Both the position numbers and the translations under genes were made by a program. A stretch of DNA of 64,000 nt from CAZQVN01 sp964596775 (GTDB lineage: Bacteria; Eisenbacteria; RBG-16-71-46; JABDJR01; JAWXBZ01): contig CAZQVN010000013.1 in the NCBI GenBank assembly GCA_964596775.1, positions 22,090 through 86,089 on the forward strand, in the 5' to 3' direction. Below are positions 51,656 through 60,399 of this stretch, piece by piece (the first letter of the stretch is position 1; every line of letters starts with the position of its first letter). Below the pieces are notes generated by a model. The model saw only the letters and a program-made list of their open reading frames with translations, did not search any database and was not told where the DNA came from.

Positions 51656-53398
51656 GTGACACTACCAGATCGCAAGCAGATCGCCACCGGAACCGCCTCC
51701 CAGGGGCTGGGCGAAATGCTGGTCGAGGCCGGCGTCATCTCCGAAGATCAGCTGGGTCGGGCCCTGGCTGAACACACGCGCTCCACCGAGCGCCTCGGCG
51801 CCGTACTTCTCCGCCTCGGCATGGTCACGGAAGCGGACCTGGTCGGGGTGCTGGCCCGCCAGCGCGGCATTGCCATTTTTGATCCCAAGACCGACAAGAT
51901 CTCCCCGGAGGCGGTGGCCCTCATTCCCGAGGACGTGGCCAGCCGCTACGACCTGGTGCCGGTGGCCACCAGTGCCGGCCGGGTGACCGTGGCCATGGTC
52001 GATCCGATGAATCTCGACGCCAGGGACTACATCTGGCACCGGACCCAGAAGGAACCGCTGATCCTGATCGGCCTGGCCGAAGACATCGCCGAGGCCCGGG
52101 CCAAGAACTACGCCACGATCGAGGGCAGCCGCGAAGTCCAGGCCGCGCTCGCCGAGGCCACCATCGAACTGGAGTCGAGAGTCGATGACAGCGAAGAGCT
52201 CGATTCCGAGGAGGCCCGCCGCCGGGCGCTCGACGCTCCGATCGTCAACCTCGTCAACAAGATCGTCACGCAGGCGCTCGTGGAGCGCGCCACCGACATC
52301 CATATCGAGCCGCTGGAGAAGGGGCTCGTGGTGCGGTTCCGCGTGGACGGCCTGCTGGGCGATGCCCTGACGCCTCCGCGCTCCGTCTACACCGGCGTCA
52401 TGACCCGAATCAAGATCCTGGCCGAAATGGATATCGCCGAACGGCGCAAGGCGCAGGACGGCCGGTTCTCCGTCAAGATGGACCGGCGTGAAGTCGACAT
52501 CCGCGTGTCGACGATCCCCACGATCCACGGCGAAAAGGCGGTTCTCCGCCTCCTCGACAAGAGCGGTTTCGACCTGAGCCTCGAAAACCTCGGTTTCGAT
52601 TCCGATGTCCTCGCACTGTTCCGGCAGGCCATCCGCCAGCCCTACGGCATGGTGCTCCTTTCCGGCCCCACCGGGTCCGGCAAGTCGACCACGCTGTACG
52701 CGGCCCTGCTCGAACTCAAGAGCGCCACGCACAACATCACGACCGTGGAAGATCCCGTCGAGTACCAGATCGACCGGATCAACCAGGTCCAGGTCAACGA
52801 AAAGAAGGGCGTCACGTTCGCCAACACGCTCCGGAGTTTTCTGCGCCAGGATCCGGACGTGATCATGGTCGGCGAAATCCGCGACCGGGACACGGCCGAC
52901 ATGGCCGTGCGCGCCGCGATGACCGGCCACATGGTCTTTTCGACGATCCATGCGAACGATGCCTCGTCCACCGCGGTTCGCCTGAAGACGCTCGGCGCCG
53001 AACCGTTCCAGGCCGCGTCGGCACTGACTCTCGTCGTGGCCCAGCGACTGGTCCGCAGGAACTGCACGGCCTGCCTGGAGTCCTACACGCCTCCTGCGGA
53101 AATGGTGGCGGCCCTGCGCATCGATGATGAGCGGGTGTCGAAGATCGATTTCCGGCGCGGCAAGGGGTGCGCCCTCTGCCGGGAGCGGGGCTTTTCCGGC
53201 CGCGTCGCCATTGTCGAGCCGCTCAAGATGACGAAGGAAATCCGGGCGCTGGTGGCCGAGGAAAGCTCCGCCGACCTGATCCGGAAGACGGCCATGGACC
53301 AGGGGCTGATCACGTTGAAGGAAAGCGGAATCCGGAAAGTGGCCGCCGGTCTGACGACCGTGGAAGAAGTTTTGAGAGTCTGCCTGATCGACGACTAG
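51656..53398 (+). CDS. pilB: Type IV pilus assembly ATPase PilB
   Basis: A 580-residue hexameric ATPase that drives pilus extension. An N-terminal MshEN/GspE-N domain (about 12-160, GEMLVEAGVISEDQLGRAL) precedes the secretion ATPase core: Walker A GPTGSGKST (337-345), Asp box ITTVEDPVEYQID, Walker B RQDPDVIMVGEIRD and His box FSTIHAND (His432). A zinc-binding tetracysteine motif is present (Cys470, Cys473, Cys505, Cys508). The GTG start has GGGAGGA 5 nt upstream. The MshEN domain suggests possible c-di-GMP binding (family knowledge). It is the first gene of the pilus operon. Confidence 0.96.
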   Translation: MTLPDRKQIATGTASQGLGEMLVEAGVISEDQLGRALAEHTRSTERLGAVLLRLGMVTEADLVGVLARQRGIAIFDPKTDKISPEAVALIPEDVASRYDLVPVATSAGRVTVAMVDPMNLDARDYIWHRTQKEPLILIGLAEDIAEARAKNYATIEGSREVQAALAEATIELESRVDDSEELDSEEARRRALDAPIVNLVNKIVTQALVERATDIHIEPLEKGLVVRFRVDGLLGDALTPPRSVYTGVMTRIKILAEMDIAERRKAQDGRFSVKMDRREVDIRVSTIPTIHGEKAVLRLLDKSGFDLSLENLGFDSDVLALFRQAIRQPYGMVLLSGPTGSGKSTTLYAALLELKSATHNITTVEDPVEYQIDRINQVQVNEKKGVTFANTLRSFLRQDPDVIMVGEIRDRDTADMAVRAAMTGHMVFSTIHANDASSTAVRLKTLGAEPFQAASALTLVVAQRLVRRNCTACLESYTPPAEMVAALRIDDERVSKIDFRRGKGCALCRERGFSGRVAIVEPLKMTKEIRALVAEESSADLIRKTAMDQGLITLKESGIRKVAAGLTTVEEVLRVCLIDD

Positions 53399-53447
53399 GC
53401 CGCCCGTCCGGCACTGAGCCGGATCGGGAGTCCCAAGGAGACATGCA

Positions 53448-54689
53448 GTGCCAGATTTTGCCTACATCGCCAAGGACAACGCCGGCGCCGAACTGACCGG
53501 CGTCCTGTCCGGGGCCACCGCCGACCACGTGATCGAGGAGCTCCACAGGAAGGGGCTTGTCGTTCTTCACGTGGCCGAGGACCGCACCGGAAGGAAGGGG
53601 GAAATCCCGTGGTACAAGCGGGACATCGCGCTGATTCCCACCGGTACGAACACGCGCGACCTCGCCCTGTTCACGCGCCAGCTGTCCACGCTGTTCGAGG
53701 CCGGCATTCCCCTCGTCCGGGGCCTCCGAGGCCTGTCGGCGGACGAGACGAACCGGCAGCTGTCCCGGACGGTCAAGGACGTGGCCGACAAGGTGGAATC
53801 GGGCTCGAACCTGAGCGATGCCATGGAGTATCACCCGCGGACGTTCAACAAGCTGTACATCAGCATGGTCCGGGCGGGAGAAGGCTCGGGAACGCTCGAG
53901 GAAATCCTCGAGCATCTCGCGGTGTACCTGGAAAAGATGGACGCGCTGAAAACGAAGATCCGGTCGGCGATGAGCTACCCGGTATTCGTGGTCATCGTGG
54001 CGTTCGTCATCACGCTGTTTCTGCTGCTGAAGATCGTTCCGACGTTCCAGGAGATCTACGCCGACCTGAACGCCGAACTGCCGCTGCCGACGCGGATGGT
54101 GCTCTGGGTCAGCAATCTCGTCCAGAACAACATCCTGCTGACCGCCGGCCTCATGATGCTGCTCTTCGCCCTGATCCTGCTCTGGCGCCGCACGCCCGCC
54201 GGTCGTTACCAGTGGGACGGCATGATGCTCGGCCTTCCGGTCTTCGGGCCGGTCATCAAGAAGGCGGTGATCAGCCGCTTCGCGCGGACGTTCGGCATCC
54301 TGCTCAAGAGCGGACTGCCGGTCCTGGAAACGCTGGAGCTCGTCAAGGGCGCCACCGGCAACGCGGTCATCGAGAAGGCGATCGGCGACGCCCGGGCGGA
54401 CATTTCCAAGGGGCGGGAGATCACGCCGTCGTTCCGCTCCACGAAGAAGGTGCCGGAAATGGTGCTGCAGCTCATGGCCACCGGGGAAGAGTCCGGCCAG
54501 ATGGACTCCATGCTCATGAAGGCCAGTGATTTCTACGACCGCCAGGTGGAAGCGGCGGTCCAGGGGCTGGCCTCGCTCATCGAGCCGCTCCTGATCGTGT
54601 TCGTGGGGCTCGTGGTCGGCGTGGTCGTCATCACGATGTACCTGCCGATCTTCTACCTCGGCGACGCGATCCTGCACGGCAACTGGTAA
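53448..54689 (+). CDS. pilC: Type IV pilus inner-membrane platform protein PilC
   Basis: A 413-residue platform protein with two GspF/PilC cytoplasmic four-helix domains (about 65-190 and 270-395; LFTRQLSTLFEAGIPLVRGL and FARTFGILLKSGLPVLETLE) and three membrane helices (about 178-200, 222-245 and 382-405). It begins PDFAYIAKDNAGAELTG, the usual start for the family. GTG start with AAGGAG 7 nt upstream. It transmits the motion of PilB and PilT to pilin subunits. Confidence 0.96.
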   Translation: MPDFAYIAKDNAGAELTGVLSGATADHVIEELHRKGLVVLHVAEDRTGRKGEIPWYKRDIALIPTGTNTRDLALFTRQLSTLFEAGIPLVRGLRGLSADETNRQLSRTVKDVADKVESGSNLSDAMEYHPRTFNKLYISMVRAGEGSGTLEEILEHLAVYLEKMDALKTKIRSAMSYPVFVVIVAFVITLFLLLKIVPTFQEIYADLNAELPLPTRMVLWVSNLVQNNILLTAGLMMLLFALILLWRRTPAGRYQWDGMMLGLPVFGPVIKKAVISRFARTFGILLKSGLPVLETLELVKGATGNAVIEKAIGDARADISKGREITPSFRSTKKVPEMVLQLMATGEESGQMDSMLMKASDFYDRQVEAAVQGLASLIEPLLIVFVGLVVGVVVITMYLPIFYLGDAILHGNW

Positions 54690-54885
54690 GACTTGAACGA
54701 CCTCCCGGCGCGGGGCGCCGCGGAGCCATTTTCCAGGGGACAGGGGAGCAAGGAAGGAGGAAGGCCAAACAGGACACCATGCTCGCCGGCGGCGTTGATC
54801 GAGCCGGAGATTCGCGGGCACAGAACCGCGACTCACAATTCCCTTGGTTGTTGTACCGTTTACCCAACTCAGGAGGTCAAGAACA

Positions 54886-55320
54886 ATGATCGCAATGCTC
54901 AACCGCAAGATGAAGGGCGAGGGCGGCTTCAACATGATCGAACTCATGGTGGTCGTCGTCATCGTCGGTATCCTGGCCGCCATCGCCGTGCCGATCTACT
55001 CGAAGTACGCCAAGAACGCCCGCGTGACGGAAGCCACCGGCAAGATCGGCGACATCCTGACCGCGGCGAAGTCCTACGCGGTGGAAGCCGAGTCCAACGG
55101 CAACCCGCTCGACGCGGACTGGCCGACCGGCTGCGGCGTCGCCAACTTCGTCGGCGATTGCTCGGCGACCCAGAACTTCACCTACTCGATGACCGGCGTG
55201 GCGAACACCTCGCTCACGATCACCGCGACCGGCACGAACAAAATGTCCGGTGTGACCGCCACCCTGACGCTGGGCGCCGATCCCAGCCAGAACGGTACGC
55301 TGGCCATCACGGGACTCTAG
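54886..55320 (+). CDS. pilA: Major type IV pilin PilA
   Basis: A 144-residue type IVa prepilin. The class-III leader MIAMLNRKMKGEGG is cut after Gly14, giving N-terminal Phe15 and Glu19 at position +5 (FNMIELMVVVVIVGILA). After the N-terminal helix there is a short globular domain with two Cys (83 and 92) that could form a small disulfide loop. AGGAGG lies 9 nt before the ATG. It is preceded by 196 bp without a gene and followed by a hairpin terminator, so it may be expressed at a higher level than its neighbours. The N+1 to N+4 residues FNMI differ from the more common FTLI. Confidence 0.95.
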   Translation: MIAMLNRKMKGEGGFNMIELMVVVVIVGILAAIAVPIYSKYAKNARVTEATGKIGDILTAAKSYAVEAESNGNPLDADWPTGCGVANFVGDCSATQNFTYSMTGVANTSLTITATGTNKMSGVTATLTLGADPSQNGTLAITGL

Positions 55321-55336
55321 GATTGCTTCGACCTGC

Positions 55337-55373
55337 GCCCCCCCGGCCGAAAAGGCGGGGGGGCACGGGTTTT
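55337..55373 (+). terminator. Terminator or attenuator after pilA
   Basis: A G/C stem (55337-55348 with 55354-55364; 8 bp plus 3 bp around a 1-nt bulge, loop GAAAA) is followed by a short run of T (55370-55373). The weak T tract suggests partial read-through into the minor pilin genes. Confidence 0.6.
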
Positions 55374-55404
55374 CCTTCATGAAATTCGGGCACTGGACGG
55401 AACC

Positions 55405-55866
55405 ATGAGCTGCACACGATACATGCGATCTCAGCGGGGATTGACCCTCCTCGAAACGCTGATTGCCTCCTTCCTGCTTCTCTTCATTCTCCTGTCCATG
55501 GTCACGGCCTACACGTTCGGCCGGTTGAGCCTGGAACGGGAGGAGGTCAAGAGGAAGGCCACCGCGGTGTGCCAGAACCGCCTGGAGACGGTCAAGGCGC
55601 GGTACGCCCGGCAGCGCCCCCAGATCGGCGATGCCGCCTGGGCGAACATCATCCCGTCCCAGATCGACACTACGGTTGTCGTGGATCGTCAGACGTTCAC
55701 GGTTGCCTCGACCGTCGCCGTGGACAACCAGGCCGACCAGAAGCTGAAGGTGGTCACGATCATCGTGAGCTGGACGGCGAAGCGGAACAACAATACGTCG
55801 CTGACCCGGTCGGTGCGCGGGACGACGTCCATCGGCAAGATCATCGGCGCGCCCATATCGAGTTGA
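55405..55866 (+). CDS. Minor pilin, PilV-like
   Basis: A 153-residue prepilin-like protein. Cleavage is expected after Gly12 (SQRG-LTLLETLIAS), with Glu17 at +5. A helix continues to about residue 45, followed by a small beta-rich domain. Leader and position fit PilV/PilI-type minor pilins that prime pilus assembly. The ATG start lacks a strong Shine-Dalgarno (GGACGGAACC upstream). Confidence 0.85.
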   Translation: MSCTRYMRSQRGLTLLETLIASFLLLFILLSMVTAYTFGRLSLEREEVKRKATAVCQNRLETVKARYARQRPQIGDAAWANIIPSQIDTTVVVDRQTFTVASTVAVDNQADQKLKVVTIIVSWTAKRNNNTSLTRSVRGTTSIGKIIGAPISS

Positions 55867-55885
55867 ACACCGGAAGAGGCCGACC

Positions 55886-56389
55886 ATGAAATGTTCGCGT
55901 GATTTCCGAAACAATTTCCGAAACGAGCGGGGCACGACCATCGTGGAACTTGCGGTGGCTTCGATCATCGCCCTGATCTTCATCTTTGCCGCGGGAACCG
56001 CCTATATCGTCAACCAGAAGACGTATTCGAGGAACGACGAAAAGCGAAAGCTTCAGCAGACGGCGAGTTACGTCATGGAAATCATGGAGCGGAAGATCCG
56101 CAGCGGCGCCCGGGCGGCCATCGCGAATCCGCAGAGAATCCAGGTCTTCGACAAGAACGGCAACGAGATCACCCGGTTCCGGCTCCAGGTGACGGGGACG
56201 ACCGCCCGGCTCTTCGAGCAGAATTCGCTGATCGCGCAACAGGACCTGATCCAGTTGAGCTTCGTGCCCAACAGCGACACGACCGAGGTGACGATCTTTC
56301 TGGAAATGCAGGATTCGGGCAAGAACAAGGTGGCCGTGAAGGCCTCGGCCGCCCTGCGCAATCACAAGCTCCTGCGGAACGTCAAGTAG
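55886..56389 (+). CDS. Minor pilin, PilW-like
   Basis: A 167-residue prepilin-like protein. Cleavage is expected after Gly16 (NERG-TTIVELAVAS), with Glu21 at +5, then a helix (IIALIFIFAAGTAYIVNQ) and a globular domain with MERKIRSGARAA. It corresponds to PilW/PilJ-type minor pilins by position between PilV-like and PilX-like genes. GGAAGAGG is upstream of the ATG. Confidence 0.83.
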   Translation: MKCSRDFRNNFRNERGTTIVELAVASIIALIFIFAAGTAYIVNQKTYSRNDEKRKLQQTASYVMEIMERKIRSGARAAIANPQRIQVFDKNGNEITRFRLQVTGTTARLFEQNSLIAQQDLIQLSFVPNSDTTEVTIFLEMQDSGKNKVAVKASAALRNHKLLRNVK

Positions 56390-56420
56390 AACGATCCGTG
56401 AAGAGCCGGAGGCACATGCC

Positions 56421-57782
56421 ATGAGGGGAACCACGATCGACATCGCGCGGCGCCGCATTGTGCGCAGGATGAGCAACGAGCGGGGCATGGCCATGATGAC
56501 CGTCCTCGTGTTCGGATTCATATTCATCGTGGGAACGCTGGCGTTCTTCAAGGTGGCCGGTTTCGAGGCCGGCCGGACCCAGATCGCCCAGAATTCGACG
56601 CGGGCGTTCTACCTGGCCGACGGGGCGATCGAAAAGGCGAAGAAGGAAGTCCTGATCGACGGTCGCTGGCGGGTCGGGTTTCCGATGACATCGGAGGACG
56701 GCGGCAGCTACCGCATGCAGGTCAGCGACACGCTGTTCGAAGGATCGACGCGCACCCGTTTCTATGCCGAAGGCTTCTGGGGCCGCAACAAGCGCGACGT
56801 GGAGGTGGTGGCCAACATCAGGCCGGCCGGCCTCGGCGTGGCGATCCATGCCAGCGGCAACATCGACCTGCGGGGCAACATCTGCCTCGACGGCTTCGCG
56901 CACGCCAACGGGACGATCATCAACCCGGACAAGTTCCGCTGCGGGTCCACCCGGGTCAACACATACGATTCCGGAACGCACGTGGATCCGCCGCCCGTGT
57001 ACACCGAGCCGGATTCCTTTCCCGGGGCCACGTATTACCATGTGACGGTGACGAAAGGTCAGGGTGCACAGAAGGACACACTGTGGATCCAGGACAGAAA
57101 CCGTGCACCGATCAGTTTCTGGATCCATCCGGCCGCGCCGCACGCCGACATGACGTGGTCCTACAATTCGGGAGCCAGGAGGCTCGACATCGAATTCAAG
57201 CCGACGAACAGCCTGGACCAGGTATCCGGCGCGTTTCCGAGGCTTGGAAGTGACTTTACCGTCGTCGTCAACTTTGCAGGGCGCAAGCAGACGAGCCCGC
57301 CCAAGATTGATCACGTCACGTCGAACGTGACGATTCAGGAAACGGGCACGCCTCCCTACGCGATCCAGACGACGCTGATCAATGCCCGGTTCGAGGGAGC
57401 CACGACTGCGGACCGGCTGGATCGAAACAAGTGGGAAGGGGGGAATGTCGAGTGCAAGACCAAGGCGCGGTTCGAGCCCCTCTACTGCATTGCGATGATC
57501 ACCCGTACGGTATCCGGTAACGCACAGGCGGAACTGGGGACGGCCAACCGCCCTGCCCTGACGTATGTCATGGAAAACGTGGACTTTTCCACCGGGCAAT
57601 GGTCCATCTATGGAACACTCATATCGCTCGGCGACATCCAGGTGGGTGGCGGCGTCAATCTGACGTTCGACCCGAGATTTATCTCTTGCCTCCCGCCTTC
57701 AATCGGCACAAACTGGCCCGCCGGGACTTCCGGGAGCATGCAGATCCTGGCGTGGCGTGAGCCGCCGACACGAAATCCGTAA
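56421..57782 (+). CDS. PilX-like minor pilin with large C-terminal domain
   Basis: A 453-residue protein with a PilX-type N-terminus (SNERG-MAMMTVLVFGFIFIV, cleavage after Gly22, no Glu at +5, as is usual for PilX/GspK-type proteins). The N-terminal 150 residues match PilX length; a further 300 residues form an extra, probably beta-rich domain beginning near GVAIHASGNIDLRGNICLDG, with five Cys. It resembles GspK-like tip pilins that carry inserted domains, so it may sit at the pilus tip and contribute to adhesion (inference). GGAGG precedes the ATG. Confidence 0.78.
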   Translation: MRGTTIDIARRRIVRRMSNERGMAMMTVLVFGFIFIVGTLAFFKVAGFEAGRTQIAQNSTRAFYLADGAIEKAKKEVLIDGRWRVGFPMTSEDGGSYRMQVSDTLFEGSTRTRFYAEGFWGRNKRDVEVVANIRPAGLGVAIHASGNIDLRGNICLDGFAHANGTIINPDKFRCGSTRVNTYDSGTHVDPPPVYTEPDSFPGATYYHVTVTKGQGAQKDTLWIQDRNRAPISFWIHPAAPHADMTWSYNSGARRLDIEFKPTNSLDQVSGAFPRLGSDFTVVVNFAGRKQTSPPKIDHVTSNVTIQETGTPPYAIQTTLINARFEGATTADRLDRNKWEGGNVECKTKARFEPLYCIAMITRTVSGNAQAELGTANRPALTYVMENVDFSTGQWSIYGTLISLGDIQVGGGVNLTFDPRFISCLPPSIGTNWPAGTSGSMQILAWREPPTRNP

Positions 57783-57847
57783 GTTTAGAAACCAAGGGCG
57801 GGCGGACCCGGGGGGGGCCCGAAGAAGACAAGGCTTGAGGAGGGCCA

Positions 57848-58786
57848 TTGTTCTCAACGACGGGAACCATCACGGGAATCGATCTGGGATCCAGGAGCGT
57901 CAAGCTCGTTCGGGCCAAAGGTGGAAGCCAGCCGAAGCTGTTGAACGCGGCGGTCGAGGAACTTTCCGGAGAGTCCGAGGACGCGTGGAAGCAGGAGGCC
58001 GGCCGGGCCCTCGAGCGGTTGCTCAAGGCGCAGGGGCTAGGCGCCCGCGATCTCGGTCTCGTTCATGCGGCCGTCACCGGGGCCTCGGTTCAACTCAAGC
58101 AGGTGGATCTTCCTCCGCTCAATGACGAGGAACTGCGGGCTTCGCTCAAGTACGAGGCCCGGAAGCATCTTTCGTTCGGGTCGACCGAAACGGCCCTCGA
58201 CTGCCAGGTCATGACCCGCGAGGCCGAGGGGGCGGCATCGACCCTGATCGTCGGCGCGCCCGATTCCCTGGTGGCCGCCCATGTGGCCGTTCTGAATTCC
58301 CTGGGGATCGAACCCGAGATCGTGGATGCCGGACCGCTGGCGCTTCTCAACGGGGCGTTTTCCCTCCCCGGTGCGAACGACGAAACGATCGCCATCATGG
58401 ATCTCGGGCGCACGGGCACGACCCTGACCATGGCCCGCCGGGGAGGCGCCCTCTACACCCGGACCGTGCCCGTCAGCGGCCCCCCGGACGAAACGGTCTC
58501 CCCCCTGTCCGGCGCCTTCCGGGAAACCTCCCAGTACTTCGCCCCGATGAACGAGCGGAGGAAGGTGGACCGGGTTTTTCTCTGCGGCGGCCATGCCCTG
58601 GCGCCGGAGTTCGAAATCTCGCTCCAGGACGCCCTGGGAATTCCCGTTTCCACTCTGGACCTGACGCAGGGTCTCCCATATTCTCCGTCCGGATCGGGGA
58701 AGACGTCCGAGGCGGAGGTGCGGATGAGAGCGCCTCAACTTGCGGTTGCTCTGGGGCTTCTCCACTGGGGGCCGAGTCATGTATAA
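57848..58786 (+). CDS. pilM: Type IV pilus actin-like protein PilM
   Basis: A 312-residue cytoplasmic actin-like ATPase fold protein: phosphate 1 ITGIDLGSRSVKLVR, phosphate 2 IAIMDLGRTGTTLTMA and adenosine motif VFLCGGHALAPE. It binds the PilN N-terminus (INLYP) on the cytoplasmic side and connects the ATPases with the periplasmic alignment complex. The TTG start has GAGGAGG about 6 nt upstream. Its stop overlaps pilN by 8 nt. Confidence 0.93.
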   Translation: MFSTTGTITGIDLGSRSVKLVRAKGGSQPKLLNAAVEELSGESEDAWKQEAGRALERLLKAQGLGARDLGLVHAAVTGASVQLKQVDLPPLNDEELRASLKYEARKHLSFGSTETALDCQVMTREAEGAASTLIVGAPDSLVAAHVAVLNSLGIEPEIVDAGPLALLNGAFSLPGANDETIAIMDLGRTGTTLTMARRGGALYTRTVPVSGPPDETVSPLSGAFRETSQYFAPMNERRKVDRVFLCGGHALAPEFEISLQDALGIPVSTLDLTQGLPYSPSGSGKTSEAEVRMRAPQLAVALGLLHWGPSHV

Positions 58787-59360
58787 GATCAATCTCTACC
58801 CGGCCGGATTGCAAAAAAGGGCGGAACGGACGGGGAGAATCCGCCGGTTTGCGGCGCTGACACTCGTGGCCGGCGTGCAATTCGTGCTGCTCGGACTGTT
58901 TGTCCTGTCCGCTCTTTCCCTCAGGGAGGAGGCGGAGGCCAACGAAAGCCTCGTCGAGTCCAACCAGAAAACCCTGAATGACCGGATGCTCACGGAAGGA
59001 CGGACCACCATCAACCAGGCCAGGGCCATTCTCGATCGCAGGGTCGAGCGGCAGAACTGGACGCCGATCCTGGCGGAACTGGGTACCTTGATCCCCGACG
59101 CCCTGATCCTGGATCGCATCGAAGCGTCCACGGCCACCGGCGACCAGGCGGGAATGACCCTGTACGGTCACCTCCGTCATGGGTCAAGCATGGACCCGGT
59201 TCTGGATCTGGCGCGGAAACTCTCCGCATCCGCCGCCTACCGCGGGCAGTTCGCGGAGGCCCGTGTGGATCGCATGGACACCAGCGGGGAAAACGCGAAG
59301 TTCTCGATTGTCTGCCCGCTTCGCGCCGCGCTCGAAAAGGCGGAGGACGGCAGCGATTGA
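58779..59360 (+). CDS. pilN: Type IV pilus alignment protein PilN
   Basis: A 193-residue bitopic inner-membrane protein. The conserved N-terminal PilM-binding motif MYKINLYP is present, then a helix (about 27-48), a coiled-coil (about 50-90) and a ferredoxin-like periplasmic domain (LAELGTLIPDALILDRIEA). The ATG is placed by the INLYP motif and overlaps pilM. Confidence 0.92.
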   Translation: MYKINLYPAGLQKRAERTGRIRRFAALTLVAGVQFVLLGLFVLSALSLREEAEANESLVESNQKTLNDRMLTEGRTTINQARAILDRRVERQNWTPILAELGTLIPDALILDRIEASTATGDQAGMTLYGHLRHGSSMDPVLDLARKLSASAAYRGQFAEARVDRMDTSGENAKFSIVCPLRAALEKAEDGSD

Positions 59361-59905
59361 CCGGAACCGGGGGGGCGAAGGGTGACAGGGGTGCGATCAT
59401 GGTGGCTTTGATTCTTCTGGTGGCCATGGCCGGAGTCGAGTTCGGGCTCTACAGGCCGAACCAGGCGAGGCTCAGGACCAGCGAACAGAAACTCCAGGAC
59501 GTGCAGGCGCAGATCGCGGCGGCGTCGCGTCGACGGATGACGGACGAGGAAATCCTCCGCGTCTTCGACACGGATGCCGACGGTGCCGCGTTTCGTTCCG
59601 TCTATCAGGACAAGGACGGCCTGTCCTATCTCAATGAACTGATCAGCGGGGCGCGGCTCAGCCGGCTCGATTTCAAGTCGGAAGAGTCGGCACAGGACGG
59701 GGTCTTCCGCGTCGAGCGGTTTTACGTCACATTGCAGGGCACGTACGAAAGAATCTTCGAATTTGCCAGGGCCGTCGAGTCCGGCAAGCGTCTGGCGATG
59801 CTGGACAACTTCCGGATCGATCCGATCGAGAATTCGACCCAGGCGTTCCTCAAGGTGAGGGTGTCCATTTACGGGCTACCCTCGGAAACGGGGTCCAACC
59901 CATGA
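59357..59905 (+). CDS. pilO: Type IV pilus alignment protein PilO
   Basis: A 182-residue bitopic protein with one membrane helix (about 13-31), a coiled-coil (about 35-60) and a periplasmic ferredoxin-like domain (RFYVTLQGTYERIFEFARAV is typical of PilO). The TTG start overlaps the pilN stop (TTGA). It pairs with PilN. Confidence 0.88.
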   Translation: MTGTGGAKGDRGAIMVALILLVAMAGVEFGLYRPNQARLRTSEQKLQDVQAQIAAASRRRMTDEEILRVFDTDADGAAFRSVYQDKDGLSYLNELISGARLSRLDFKSEESAQDGVFRVERFYVTLQGTYERIFEFARAVESGKRLAMLDNFRIDPIENSTQAFLKVRVSIYGLPSETGSNP

Positions 59906-60360
59906 AGTTGCAGCCGGCATGGATCGTTCTCGGCCTGAGCTTCTTTGCGGTGACCGGGCGCACGCTCGTCGCGGCCCAGGCCGGGATGGAACGCGGCGAC
60001 CGGAACTCCGGGGCTCACCTGTCCCGGAACATGGATCCCAAGGTCGCGGCCGCGCTGCGGGTCGATTCGCTGCTGGCGGCCGTCAAGGCACCGGAGCGGA
60101 GCCCGTTGCTTCCGCCGGCCCAGAAGTACCGGCCGGCCCCCGCGGCCAGGAAGGACGAGCCGCCGCCGGTGGTTCCGCCGCGCGTCGTTCTGCTGATGCA
60201 GGACGGTCAGAGCACCATGGTTCAGATCGAAGTGAACGGACAGTCGTCCGGAAGGATGACGACGGGAAGCCGGTTCCAGGGCTGGACGATCGAGGCGATC
60301 ACGGCCGGGGGAATCACGGTGACGAACGGAAAAGACCGATTCGTATTGCCCAGGCCCTGA
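59902..60360 (+). CDS. pilP: PilP/GspC-like periplasmic protein
   Basis: A 152-residue protein with a signal peptide or anchor (about 7-25), a Pro-rich linker (PPAQKYRPAPAARKDEPPPV) and a C-terminal HR-type beta domain (VNGQSSGRMTTGSRFQGW, AGGITVTNGKDRFVLP) that in PilP and GspC contacts the secretin. Identification rests on this fold pattern and its place between pilO and pilQ. No lipobox is seen, unlike classical PilP. The ATG overlaps the pilO stop (ATGA). Confidence 0.75.
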   Translation: MKLQPAWIVLGLSFFAVTGRTLVAAQAGMERGDRNSGAHLSRNMDPKVAAALRVDSLLAAVKAPERSPLLPPAQKYRPAPAARKDEPPPVVPPRVVLLMQDGQSTMVQIEVNGQSSGRMTTGSRFQGWTIEAITAGGITVTNGKDRFVLPRP

Positions 60361-60399
60361 GGAGGGCGGGTTTGTGACTCACAAGAGAGGAGAACTCGA

